NCBI GenBank assembly: GCA_036653535.1
Contig: JAVVTR010000010.1
Location: 1 to 64,000 of the forward strand
DNA: 64,000 bases
Origin: JAVVTR01 sp036653535
Lineage (GTDB): Bacteria > Bacteroidota > Bacteroidia > Bacteroidales > P3
Direction of reading: 5' to 3'
Position numbers and translations under genes: made by a program. The notes under the pieces were generated by a model. The model saw only the letters and a list, made by a program, of their open reading frames with translations, was not told where the DNA came from and did not search any database. Shown in pieces: positions 15,452 through 26,700 of this stretch. Position 1 is the first letter of the stretch. Each line of letters begins with the position of its first letter.

Positions 15452-16639
15452 ATGAACAGCAACACTAAATATGAGCAAAGAGGCGTTTCCTCTACAAAAT
15501 CTGATGTAAAGAATGCCGTGCAAAATTTAGATCAGGGACTATTCCCAAAAGCTTTCTGTAAGATTATACCTGATGTCCTAAATGAATGTAAAAAAAACAT
15601 GTTTGGTCCCTCTTATTGCAACATAATGCATGCAGACGGAGCAGGAACTAAAGCAGTTTTAGCCTATTTGTATTGGAAAGAAACAGGCGACATATCCGTA
15701 TGGAGAGGCATTGCACAGGATGCTATTGTTATGAACACCGACGATTTACTCTGCACCGGAGCCACCGATAATATCATTCTTACCTCCACCATTGGCCGTA
15801 ATAAATTTAGAATTCCCGGAGAAGTTATTTCGGAAATTATTGATGGTACACAAGAATTTGTAGACAACTTAGCCAAAGAAAAAATACATATCACTTTTGC
15901 CGGAGGAGAAACCGCAGATATAGGAGATAGCGTAAAAACAATAGTGGTAGATTCAACCGTTAGTACCCGTCTCAAAAAAAATGATGTGGTTAGCTGTACT
16001 CGCATACAACCCGGAGATGTAATTATTGGCTTGGCTTCTTTTGGAAAAACAAAATATGAAAAAAGCTACAACAGTGGTATTGGCAGTAATGGCTTAACCT
16101 CTGCACGTCACGATGTTTTACACAAAGAATATGCAAGCAAATATCCCGAAACCTACGACGATCAAATACCAAGTGAATTGGTATATTCCGGCAGCAAAAG
16201 TCTTACCGATCCAACAGGAATAGAGAGTTTAAATGTGGGAAAGATGTTACTATCCCCCACTCGAACCTATGCTCCAGTATTAAAATCTATATTAGAAAAT
16301 TTCCGCCCTTCCATTCATGGTATTATACATTGCAGCGGAGGGGGACAAACTAAGGTTATGAATTTTGTAGAAGATTTGCATGTAGTAAAAGATCGTTTAT
16401 TTTCTACGCCTCCTGTTTTTTCTCTAATACAGGCAGAATCCGGAACCTCTTGGCAAGAAATGTATCAAGTTTATAATATGGGACACCGTATGGAAATTTA
16501 TGTAAAAGAAAATATTGCGGAAGATATTATAAAAATTGCCAATTTCTTTGATCTAGATGCAAAGATTATAGGTTACTGTGAAACCGCTTCGAAAAAAATG
16601 TTAACCATTGATAGTGAGCATGGTAAATTTAACTACTAA
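15452..16639 (+). CDS. purM: Phosphoribosylformylglycinamidine cyclo-ligase (AIR synthase), Bacteroidetes long form
   Basis: This enzyme catalyses the ATP-dependent ring closure of FGAM to aminoimidazole ribonucleotide, the fifth step of purine synthesis. The 395-residue protein has the PurM N-terminal signature HADGAGTKAVLAY, the AQDAIVMNTDDLLCTGA segment, FAGGETADIGD, and a C-terminal AIR-synthase domain with GIIHCSGGGQTKV. It is about 50 residues longer than E. coli PurM, as in other Bacteroidetes proteins of this type. It is 18 bases after the PorE-like gene, so probably read from the same transcript, and ends at a terminator. No other purine genes are nearby. Confidence 0.87.
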   Translation: MNSNTKYEQRGVSSTKSDVKNAVQNLDQGLFPKAFCKIIPDVLNECKKNMFGPSYCNIMHADGAGTKAVLAYLYWKETGDISVWRGIAQDAIVMNTDDLLCTGATDNIILTSTIGRNKFRIPGEVISEIIDGTQEFVDNLAKEKIHITFAGGETADIGDSVKTIVVDSTVSTRLKKNDVVSCTRIQPGDVIIGLASFGKTKYEKSYNSGIGSNGLTSARHDVLHKEYASKYPETYDDQIPSELVYSGSKSLTDPTGIESLNVGKMLLSPTRTYAPVLKSILENFRPSIHGIIHCSGGGQTKVMNFVEDLHVVKDRLFSTPPVFSLIQAESGTSWQEMYQVYNMGHRMEIYVKENIAEDIIKIANFFDLDAKIIGYCETASKKMLTIDSEHGKFNY

Positions 16640-16658
16640 AAAGCTGTCTATCTCTACT

Positions 16659-16688
16659 AAAAGCCCTGAAAATTCGGGGCTTTTTTTA
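16659..16688 (+). terminator. Rho-independent terminator after purM
   Basis: A GC-rich stem pairs AAAAGCCCTGAA with TCGGGGCTTTT over a three-base loop, with one wobble, and is followed by TTTTTTT. It begins about 20 bases after the purM stop. Confidence 0.92.
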
Positions 16689-16800
16689 TTACGCAATAAT
16701 ATCGCAACAAACATATAATATTCAATATTTTACAACGTTTTAAACAAGGCATTGTCAATCTACTTGGGTATAATTCACTTTTCTCTTGCCAAATTTATGC

Positions 16801-16808
16801 TACCTTTG
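16801..16808 (+). promoter_or_regulatory. Probable -7 element of the TonB-receptor gene
   Basis: This reads TACCTTTG, matching TAnnTTTG, 41 bases before the preferred start at 16850. The -33 box is weak (only CTTG nearby). The element argues against using upstream ATGs, one of which (16798) overlaps it. Confidence 0.5.
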
Positions 16809-16849
16809 CCCTTGCTTTGGCTTTTTATTTTCAACCAAAAGTATTACTA

Positions 16850-19366
16850 ATGAAGTTTTTACACATTATATTTCCTATCCTAAAACGGAGCGTTTGTTTG
16901 TGCCTTTTTATCCTTCCTTATTGGGGATTTGCTCAAAGTTATTACGTAATAAAGGGGCAAATTTACGACAAAACCGATAAGTTGACCCTACCTCAAGCGC
17001 ATGTCCTACTCACGGATGAAAATGGTGTTGGCGCCGTTGCTGATGTAAATGGTAATTATATTATCTCTTTACAAAAGCCGGAAGCAAAACTTACTTTTCG
17101 TTTTTTAGGTTATGATGAATTAATTCAAACTATAAAATTCGAAAAAGGAGAAACTACTAAAATTCTCAACATTGGGCTACAACCTCATCTTACTCAATTA
17201 GGAGCGGTGCAAATACAAGGCAACCGCTATAAAACCGACACCAAAACAGCTATTCAAACTATGGAAGTCCTTGGCTTGGAAGATTTAAATAGAACCAATG
17301 CCACCACTTTAGACCGAGCTTTAGATAATGTTGCTGGATTGGCTATAGTAGATAATGAACCGCAAATGCGAGGTGGTAGTGGATATAGTTCGGGTATGGG
17401 TAGTCGGGTTATGCTGCTATTAGATGAAATGCCTATTTTAAGAGCCGATGCAGGGCGTCCCTCGTGGAATTTAATTCCTATGGAGGATGTAAGCCAAATT
17501 GAAATTTTAAAAGGTGCTTCCTCTGTTCTCTTTGGTTCGGCCGCTATTAATGGTGCCATTAATGTAAGGTCGGCTTATGCCAAAAACGAACCGGAAACTA
17601 AAATTCAAATATTTACCGGCATATATAGTAGAACCAAAGATAAATCCATTTGTGGATGGTCACAAGGAGCTCCTCTTACCTACGGCGCCAATCTCTCTCA
17701 TTCTAGAAAAATAAAAAAGAAATTGGATTTCACTCTCGGGGTGAGTTTTGAAAGCAATGATGGCTACAGAGGAGGAGATACGGTACCGGATCCTAATCGG
17801 AAAGTGGAACATCAAGAAACTCGTGTAAGAGCCAATGTGGGAACTCAATACCGAATTAACGACCGTTGGACCGTTTCCTTAAATGCGAATTTTATGTATT
17901 CCGATAATAAAATGTATAATTTTTGGTTCAATGCAGACAAGGGATTATACCATGCTTTTCCTAATACGCTCAGCAATTTCAATGATTTAGTTTTCTTTAT
18001 TGATCCTCACGTAAAATATATTCATCCCAAAGGGGGCATACATACTTTAGATAACCGCTTTATGTATTCCAACAATAAGGTAACCAACATCCCCAATCAA
18101 GATGCTTATTCTCGCACCGTTTACAATGCGTATCAATATAGAAAGACTTTTAAAAAAGCGGGAGATCTAAGTTTATCGGCAGGAGCCTCTAATCAGTATG
18201 CTTATTCTTTTGGAGAGGTATTTTCGGGCGATATGACTAATTTTGGAAGAGGCCAACATTCTGCCGACAATTTTGCCATTTTTGCCAAATTGGAAAAACA
18301 ATTTTTAAAACAAAAAAATTTAGGAATAGAGCTGGGTGGACGCTGGGAGCTATGTATGGTGGATCGTTGGAGTGAAAATAAGCCTGTCTTTCAATTAGGC
18401 TTAAATTACGAAATAGTTAAATCTCATACTTTTTTTAGAGCCTCCCTTGGTCAAGGTTATAGAGCAGCTACTATTGGGGAAAAATTTATTACCACACAAG
18501 TGGGCTTATATGGCTTTTACCCAAATCTAGACTTAAAATCGGAAAGAAGCCTTAGTGTGGAAGCCGGCATAAAACAGCTCTTTAAAGCAGGAGCAGTGGA
18601 AGGGTTTGTAGACGTGGCAGGGTTTCATCAAGTGTACAATAACTATATAGAATTTTTTATGGGACCTTGGAATACCAATGCCGTTAATACCATAGAACAA
18701 TTCGGTTTTAAATTTTTTAATACCGGACGAGCCACTATTTCCGGAGCGGAAGCGACCTTGGCTCTACAAGCCGACATTGCAAAAATTTTAGAAATACAAT
18801 TTCAAGGAAATTATACCTATTCTCTTCCCCTGTGTCGGGAACCGGATTTTTCATATACAACCATACGCAAGGGGAAACCAGACGAGTATAATTACACCTA
18901 TATGAATAGCGCCGCCAAAACCAAAGGTTATATTCTAAAATACCGTATACAACACATGGCCAAATTAGATTTAAACCTTACTTTTGTAAAAAAGTTCACT
19001 ATTGGTTTTGGAGTACAATATCTCAGTGCTATGCAGAATGTAGACAAGATGTTTATTAGTTATGATAAAAAAGCCCCCAATGCACCAGCCTACTTGGCTT
19101 TATTAGAATTACCCTTTGAAGGAACCTATAATTTTATGGAAGAGAATAAAAATGGATCTTGGGTTTTCGATTTGCGTTTAAGTGTAAACTTCCCGCATTT
19201 GAGTATTGCCCTTATTACCAATAATCTCCTAAATAAAACCTATTCTCTACGTCCTATGTGTATAGAAGCCCCACGATTAACCACCTTACAAATAACCTAT
19301 AGATTTATAGACATAGACCCTTTAAGCTGGTTCAAACGAAATAGAGCGGATGTGTCTCAACTTTAA
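16850..19366 (+). CDS. TonB-dependent outer-membrane receptor with CarboxypepD_reg-like N-terminus
   Basis: This outer-membrane beta-barrel is predicted to import a bound ligand using TonB/ExbB/ExbD energy. From the ATG at 16850 (838 residues) it has a signal peptide ending GFAQ, a carboxypeptidase-regulatory-like domain (about 28-110, GQIYDKTDKLTLPQAHV), a plug domain (about 125-235) with LDNVAGLAIVDN, QMRGGSGYSSGMGSRV and IEILKGASSVLFGSAAINGAINV, and a 22-strand barrel ending in a typical aromatic C-terminal region. No SusD partner is present, so it is not a standard glycan SusC. A small T9SS protein follows 44 bases later and may be co-transcribed. The ligand is unknown; metal complexes, vitamins or peptides are all possible. 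Confidence 0.9.
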   Translation: MKFLHIIFPILKRSVCLCLFILPYWGFAQSYYVIKGQIYDKTDKLTLPQAHVLLTDENGVGAVADVNGNYIISLQKPEAKLTFRFLGYDELIQTIKFEKGETTKILNIGLQPHLTQLGAVQIQGNRYKTDTKTAIQTMEVLGLEDLNRTNATTLDRALDNVAGLAIVDNEPQMRGGSGYSSGMGSRVMLLLDEMPILRADAGRPSWNLIPMEDVSQIEILKGASSVLFGSAAINGAINVRSAYAKNEPETKIQIFTGIYSRTKDKSICGWSQGAPLTYGANLSHSRKIKKKLDFTLGVSFESNDGYRGGDTVPDPNRKVEHQETRVRANVGTQYRINDRWTVSLNANFMYSDNKMYNFWFNADKGLYHAFPNTLSNFNDLVFFIDPHVKYIHPKGGIHTLDNRFMYSNNKVTNIPNQDAYSRTVYNAYQYRKTFKKAGDLSLSAGASNQYAYSFGEVFSGDMTNFGRGQHSADNFAIFAKLEKQFLKQKNLGIELGGRWELCMVDRWSENKPVFQLGLNYEIVKSHTFFRASLGQGYRAATIGEKFITTQVGLYGFYPNLDLKSERSLSVEAGIKQLFKAGAVEGFVDVAGFHQVYNNYIEFFMGPWNTNAVNTIEQFGFKFFNTGRATISGAEATLALQADIAKILEIQFQGNYTYSLPLCREPDFSYTTIRKGKPDEYNYTYMNSAAKTKGYILKYRIQHMAKLDLNLTFVKKFTIGFGVQYLSAMQNVDKMFISYDKKAPNAPAYLALLELPFEGTYNFMEENKNGSWVFDLRLSVNFPHLSIALITNNLLNKTYSLRPMCIEAPRLTTLQITYRFIDIDPLSWFKRNRADVSQL

Positions 19367-19410
19367 CTTAAATAATTCAATATAGTTTAAAACAATTAAC
19401 AGATAAAAAA

Positions 19411-20349
19411 ATGAAAAAAATTAGCTTATTTTTAGGCGTGCTTTTAATAGCCTGTGGTGCTCAAGCACAAAGAGAAGTTCTACCCGATGGTGGTTTTGAA
19501 GAATGGAAAACCGGCACTACTCATGCAGGGGACAGCTATGATGAATTAGCCAATCCTTTTTGGTGTACCTTAAACACCCTTTCCACTTTACCTCCAGAAA
19601 TGGGTATCGGCCCCGTTACCGTTTTTAAAGAAGCTAAAGGTCGTCACGGTTTTGCTCCTAAAATGGTATCTTCTTCCATGACTATGGGTGAACAAAAGAT
19701 CTTTCTACCCGGTGTAGTTGGTGCTTTCACCGTTATTATCAACAAAATGACTGCTCTTTTTGGTCGTCCTTACACCAGTTGTCCTAAAGCTCTTAAAGGC
19801 TATATGAAATATACTCCTGCAAACGGAGACTCTGCCAGTATTTTTGTAAAATTATACAAAAAAGGAAAAACCATAGCCAGTGTAGAACAAATTTTTAAAG
19901 GAACGGTAAGCGATTGGACAGAATTTAACTTACCTTTAAAATATAGAGCCGAAGACACCCCTGATTCTGCTAGTGTTCTCTTTGTATCCAGCGCTGGTTA
20001 TAATTTCGATGCCTTACTTGCTTGTAAAGGTCAAGTTGGTAGTACCCTTTTGGTAGATGATTGTGAATTTGTATTTGATCTTATCGCCAATGAAAACCTC
20101 AACAACAAAATTAAAGTAAGTGTGTACCCTAATCCTGCTACCGAATATGTAAATGTTATTTTACCCAATGATATTCGTGAGAGTAATATGGATATTTTTG
20201 ACCAAAGCGGACGCAAGGTACTATCTCAAATTTTAAACCAAACCACTACTCGTATAGAACTTGGTAATTTATCTACTGGATTTTACACCTACCGTATTGT
20301 AAGTAATGCAGGTGAAAACTTAGCCTCTGGTAAAATTATTAAAAAATAA
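19411..20349 (+). CDS. T9SS cargo protein with PCMD-like domain
   Basis: This 312-residue secreted protein has a signal peptide (about 1-20, CGAQAQ). The central domain, beginning LPDGGFEEWKTG, resembles the putative carbohydrate-metabolism (PCMD/jelly-roll) domains of Bacteroidetes surface proteins. The type A T9SS sorting domain starts near residue 233 with VSVYPNPATEYVNV, continues with DQSGRKVLSQ and ends in the LSTGFYTYRI and GKIIKK motifs. It should be moved across the outer membrane by T9SS and anchored or released. It lies 44 bases after the TonB receptor on the same strand and ends before a large palindromic terminator. Ligand binding at the surface beside the receptor is plausible but only inferred from adjacency. 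Confidence 0.8.
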   Translation: MKKISLFLGVLLIACGAQAQREVLPDGGFEEWKTGTTHAGDSYDELANPFWCTLNTLSTLPPEMGIGPVTVFKEAKGRHGFAPKMVSSSMTMGEQKIFLPGVVGAFTVIINKMTALFGRPYTSCPKALKGYMKYTPANGDSASIFVKLYKKGKTIASVEQIFKGTVSDWTEFNLPLKYRAEDTPDSASVLFVSSAGYNFDALLACKGQVGSTLLVDDCEFVFDLIANENLNNKIKVSVYPNPATEYVNVILPNDIRESNMDIFDQSGRKVLSQILNQTTTRIELGNLSTGFYTYRIVSNAGENLASGKIIKK

Positions 20350-20739
20350 GAAACAGTTTAAATGCCAAAGCCGCCCTACTATTAGCTTTGCTTTACACAG
20401 AAAACTTCATTTCTAAATAAAAAAGCGAAAACAATATTGTTTTCGCTTTTTTATTTAGAAATGAACAGCTTGGAGAAGTTCGGTAATTTTTTCCCCAATA
20501 GTCTAAATGGCAAAAAACAAATGCAACTTATTGCATACAAGATATTTACAACTATACCGGATACCAAGTATCTATCCTCCCTCTTCTTTTCAGTATTTTT
20601 GCCGCTATAATTTGATTGTTTTTTTATATTTTTGTTTTGTGAATAACTGTGCCCTTAAAGCAAAAGCATGAAGTTGTTATTGCTATTTTATTGTTATTCT
20701 ATTATTTACCATTTCCTACTGCTAAAAAAAACAAATGTT
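20350..20739. other. Intergenic region with large palindrome upstream of giant repeat protein
   Basis: This 390-base gap carries the palindromic terminator at 20406-20465. The remainder is AT-rich and non-coding by eye. A TATTTTTG at 20627-20634 fits the -7 consensus for the next gene, but no -33 box is at the expected distance (TTTG occurs 12 or 25 bases upstream). Confidence 0.5.
20406..20465. terminator. Perfect 60-base palindrome, probable bidirectional terminator
   Basis: The two 30-base arms, 20406-20435 and 20436-20465, are exact reverse complements with no spacer. The core contains AAAAAAGCGAAAAC and its complement, so a GC-containing stem flanked by A and T runs terminates in both directions. 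It lies about 57 bases after the small T9SS gene. Confidence 0.85.
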
Positions 20740-23700
20740 ATGATTTCTTTCTTACAGTTTGATAATAAATTAAAATTTAGCCCTTACACCAAAGCGTGTA
20801 TGCTTTTTTTATTATTGTTTTTCTGCACTGTTAGCCAAGGCCAACTTATCTCCAAAAATGGAACACCACAAGCACCCAATTATGATTTAGAAACTTGGGA
20901 AAACCCGGAACCTTGGGGCTGGAATTCCAGTTCTTGTTTTGAAGCCGGCAATAGCCCTTCTAAGATTCACCAAAACCAATCCATTTGGAAATCCACCCTA
21001 AAAAGACCTGGAAGTAAGGGCTCTTTTTCTGCACAAATTAAAGTAACTCAATCGGACTGGTTTCATTATAAATTTCCATTTGGAACAACCTCCAAAGAGC
21101 TCATGGGTAGTCTTACTACCGGTACACTTTATTATTACGACAGCAAAGGAAATGATAAATCCTGCATCTATACCCACACCGGAGAAGTATCCAAGAAATG
21201 GGCTTTTAACGCCCGCCCCGATTCTATTGTGTTTTGGGCAAAATCGGAAAGAAACGGAGATAGAAATAGCGACATGAGCTGCTATTTGCATAATGATACA
21301 AAATTAGAAGATCGTAATCCAAATGGAACTGCCGAAGGAAGTGTTATAGGACAAGCCAATGCCAAAATCTCTTACAAGGGAGGCCAATGGCAAAGAATAA
21401 GCCGTCCTATCCAATATACTACTGCCGAAAATCCAACGTATTTACTTTTAAGTTTTACAGCAGGAAACAATTTTAGAGAAACTAATTTGGATGATATCCT
21501 CTATATAGATGATATTTTATTTATTTATAATCCTAGCTTACGCATTAATAATAACATCATCACCTCTATTCCTCGTCGTAAGGGTAGTAGCTACACCTTA
21601 AACGTACCTTTCACCATTACAGGAACCATGTCCCCCTTCAACCATCTACCCGATAATGAAGTTATAGTCTATCTTTCCGACCAAAACGGCAATTTCGAAA
21701 ACGCACAGGAGATGGGGCGAAAAACCACCGACGAAAGTGGAAATATAAATATTGCCATTCCAGATAACATTCCTTCCGGTTCTAACTACAAACTAAAATT
21801 AGTTTCTACCAACTACCCTTTAGAAAGTAATATCATAAATTTAGATATCTTTTATCAGTTTCAACTTTCTATAAGCCAAAACAACCAAAAAGGAAAAGTA
21901 AACCAAACCAACGAAACTCTCAGAGAATTTACCCCTTGTAGTGCTAAGGTTTTAGAGGTTTTTCCCGGAAATCATTTTGTTTATTGGAAAGAAAACGCTG
22001 ACAGTGTTAGTGCGGATTGGAACTTTAATATTGTTTTGGATAGAGACCGCTCTTTCATTGGTATTTTCGATACCAATTATTATCGAATAAATGTACATAC
22101 TGCTGCAGGAGGAGAGTCGTTCTTTCTCAACAATTCCGACACAACTTTGTATATTGTTCATCAAGGTTCTGTTAAAATGAAAGCTACCCCTAAATTTGGC
22201 TACCACTTTAGCCAATACAAAAAAGGAAATACTCTCTTTCATTCTGACGCTTCCTACCAATTTTCTGCCACACAAGATTTAGATATACAAGCTATTTTCG
22301 ACACCAATTCTTATCCTATACGTTTTAGTGCTTCTCCTGATCCATTTGGACAAACTACCCAAAGTGGAACTGCTAAACATTTTACTTCCATATCTTCTTT
22401 GGCAAGCCCCAAGCCCTATTGTGAGTTTCTCTATTGGAAAGATTCCACAACTGGAAATATACTCGGTTATGAACCTTCTATTAAAATAGATATGGTTACA
22501 GGCCCCATAGCTTACCAGGCTGTATTTAAAGAAATAACCCACAAGGTAAGTACCTCTACCCTATTTTCAGAAAGAGGAAACACTTATGGAGATAGTATTT
22601 ACAGCGCTTTTATACTTACCGATTCGGCCATAGTAAAAGCAAAAGCAAATTACGGTTATCATTTTCAAAATTGGAGCCTTACTATAGATGGGATCCAACA
22701 ATCTTCCTCCATAAACAAAAATCCTTATGCTTTCTTGGTTCAAGATCATATACAACATGATTATATCTTTACTGCTCGTTTCGACACCAATATTTATACG
22801 GTTTCTGTTCCTATGCACGAACACGGAAATATTAAAGGCAGTGGTAACTATCTTCATGGAAAAGAAATTCGTCTTAGCGCTTTTCCAGACAGTGGATACC
22901 ATTTTGTAGCTTGGAAACAGGGAGCCACTATAGTTAGTACAGACACTGTTTTTAGCCCTATCGCCTTATCCGATCTTGCTTTTACCGCTTTATTTGAAAT
23001 CAATTCCTATCCCATAAATATTAGCATACAAAACCAGGAATTTGGACAAGTAACAAAGCCATCCGCCCTATCCGGCTCTTATCCTCATTTTACCACCCTT
23101 TCCTTAGAGGGACAAGCTTTCGCTGGATCGGAATTTCGTTATTGGATAGTGAATAAAGATACCATTTCTCCTAATTCTTCTTTCGTTTTAAATATAGATG
23201 AACCAAAAGATATTATCGCTGTATTCACTCCTCTTCGAAAGCAAATAATTCTAAAGGCAGAACCCTCTACTTATGGTAAGGTTTTCGGCGAAGGAATATT
23301 GGAACACGGCAGTTCTGCCACCGCTATAGCAGAGAGCAATGTTGGTTATCACTTTGCTTACTGGCTAAACAATCATCAGGATACCATAAAAAATAATCCT
23401 TTAATTATTCCCTCTCTTCAGAGAGATACTACTTTTACCGCTTATTTCGAACACAACCTTTATCGTTTAAAACTAAATGCTTCTATAGGTGGCAAGGTCT
23501 ACATAAACCAAGATACTAATTTAAGCGAGAAAGATTGTTTTTATCAAGAAGAGGTGGATATTTGTGCTATCGTAAATTCCAATATGTATCGTTTTACAGC
23601 ATGGCAGGATCTTCATGGTAAAATAGTAAGTAAAGAAAATCACATTCGCCTTTTAACCACTAAAGACACCGCCTTAATCGCCTTATTCGAACTAAAAGAA

Positions 23701-26700
23701 TATAAGATATCTACTTCTGTAAATTCCGAAAAAGCAGGATATACGCTTGGGAATGGCATCTATACACATGGAAGCAAAAATATTCTTTATGCACATCCAT
23801 CCTTTGGATACACTTTTGTGGGTTGGAAAGAGGGAAATTCTTGGGTTTCGCACGATACTGCCTTTGAATTTATCGTTACAGGAGAACGCTTTTTAACGGC
23901 ATTTTTCACGGAAAAAGAATTTGATTTAACGCTGATGGTAGCGCCTAAAGAAGCTGGTAGCGCAGTAGGTTCGGGCCGTTATAAATATAATTATAATACC
24001 CGTTTAGAGGCTACTCCTAAAAAAGGATATTCTTTTTCTGGATGGCAAAATAATAAGGGTCAAATTATAAGTCTTCTTCATACCTATTATCCTACTATTA
24101 CCCAATCCGATACCATTATTGCAACTTTCCAACCCACCAATCTTCAAATAGAATGGGCAGTAAAGGAAGAAGGTTCGGGATATATTGTAGAAAAACAAAA
24201 AAAATATACGTTCCATTGCCAAGCCACTGCAGAAGCTATAGCAAAAAATGGCTATCATTTTAGCCATTGGAGTAATGCTCTAAAAGAAACAATAAGTACA
24301 GAAAACATCTTCGCTTTTATCCCTACGCAAGATAGTTTATTTATAGCACATTTTGAGCCCAACTCCTATGATATTAATGCACTAAGTGCCAATATGGAAC
24401 AAGGAGAAGTTCGTGGTAGTGGAAGTTATTCTTTTTTGCAAGGAGCCTCCTTAGAAGCCATTTCTAAACCCAACTACCAATTTTTGTATTGGAAAAATAA
24501 AGAAGGTCGTATAGTAAGTACCTCTACCCTATTTAAACCAATAGTAGAGGAAAGTACCACCTATACCGCTTTTTTCAAAGCTGTACCCGTTAATTTGCAC
24601 TTACAAACATGGCCTCAAGGCTGTGGTACTATCTCCATAAACGGAAACACCGTTTCTACCCTGTATCAAGGATTATACAAAGATAGTGTACACATAAAAG
24701 TTGTTGTTCCCTCTGGAATGCGCTTCCGTTACTGTACCTCTGCCTTGTTTTTACGTCCTGAAGAAACCTCGATTGTAAGTACCAATACGGAATTCACCTT
24801 GCCTATTACAGAAGAAAACATACTAACGGCTGTATTCGATAGCATAGATTACTCTGTAAAAATAAGCGTAAGTCCCGCTTTGTCTGGAAATGCTTCTGGC
24901 CAAGGGGTATATCGCTACGGACAAGAAACTCCTTTAGAAGCTTTAGCAAAAGAAGGCTATACATTTTACGCTTTTAGGAACGATTCTTCCAATAAGATTG
25001 TAAGTTTTGATCCTAACTATAAATTAACGGTAACAAAAGATCTTCATTTAACGGCTCTATTCCTCATTAACCAATATGATCTTCAAGTATCCTCCTTAGA
25101 GACAGAAAAAGGTTCTGTAACTGGAAACGGACGCTTCGAATATCAAGAAGAGGTTTATATTAATGCTTTCCCCAAGAAAGGATACTTATTTGACTATTGG
25201 TCGAACGAAAAAGGCGACACCATAGCACAAACAGCCGCATTTACTTTTAATCTAAAAGAATATACCGTTTTGTATGCCCATTTTACGCCAGCTTTGTTTG
25301 AACTCAAAACTGCGGTTTCCGACCCCAATGGTGGATATGTTGAAGGAGCTGGAATTTATCCTTATCAAACTACGACTTATTTAAAAGCCTTTTCTAAGGA
25401 AGGATTTCATTTTTCTGGTTGGAAAGAATACAAACACTTTCTTTTGGAAACGGATTCTGTTTTAAAGGTGGATTTAGATCAAAATCGTTCTTTAGAAGCC
25501 GTTTTTGAACGCAATATTTACACTATTACCGCCCATAAAGAAGTTCCTGTTCTTACGTTCTACGAGGAGGACAACGACAACGATGATAATAACGATAACG
25601 AAACCAATGAAGATACGGATGAACCCAATAAATCCAAAAGCGCCAAAGCCCCTATTCTTTTTTCGGAAAATATAGGTATTTTCGGAGATGGATCTTATTA
25701 TTACGGAGAGAAGGTATGCTTGGAAGTTTTTGATATTCCATCTTCCTATCTGTTTGTAGCCTGGGTAAACGATAAAAACGACACCTTAAGCAAAGAAGAA
25801 TTTTATACTTTCGCCATTAGAGAATCGCTTAATTTACGAGCTATTTTCAAAGCAAATTCTCACGAAATTACCCTGGAGGCTATACCTGTTCAAGCAGGAA
25901 GTGTTAGTGGTAATGGCGTTTATCTACACGGACAAAAAGCAGTATTAAGCAGTGTACCATCCTCCAATCAATATATTTTTGAAGGCTGGACTATGAATGG
26001 GGAATTACTTTCCACCTCTTCCGTATATAAACATAGAGTAAATTCTTCCAACAAAATTACCGCTCAATTTAGAGAAAACACCTTTGATGTAGAAATTAGA
26101 TCCAATATAGAAGAGGGTGGCGTAACTACAGGTTCCGGCAATTATCTTTACCAACATTCCGTTAACATACGTGCTATCGCCAAACCTGGATATGAATTTT
26201 TATATTGGTCCCAAGATACCTCCATTCTATCCAAAGAACCGGAATATACTTTCTTAGTGGAAAATTCCTCTATCTTAATTGCCAATTTCAAACTCAGCAA
26301 TTATCAAATACACCTAAATGCCACTCCCAAACAAGCAGCCAATCTTTCTGGAGCCGGCAGTTACACCTATAAGGATACGGTTTTCCTTAGTACACAAAGT
26401 TCAGATGCTTACAAATTTTTATACTGGATTTGCCAAAACGATACCCTTTCTACCGAAACTTCTTTTAGCTTCTTGCCTACCAAAAATATGGATATACAAG
26501 CTTGCTTTATTAGTAGATATTGTAATGTTAATACCGAAGCATATCCTCTTACTGGTGGCTCCGTAAAAGGAAATGGAAATTTCTCTCTCGGAGATTCAGT
26601 TTGCCTCACCGCCATACCATCGGAAGACTATTTCTTTGATCAATGGGTCAATGACAAAATGGAAACCGTAGGGAATAACTTACAATTCAAATTTATTGCA

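Noticed and set aside
15664..16005. 113-codon minus-strand ORF inside purM
   Set aside because: It is fully antisense to conserved PurM motifs, with no signal of independent coding.
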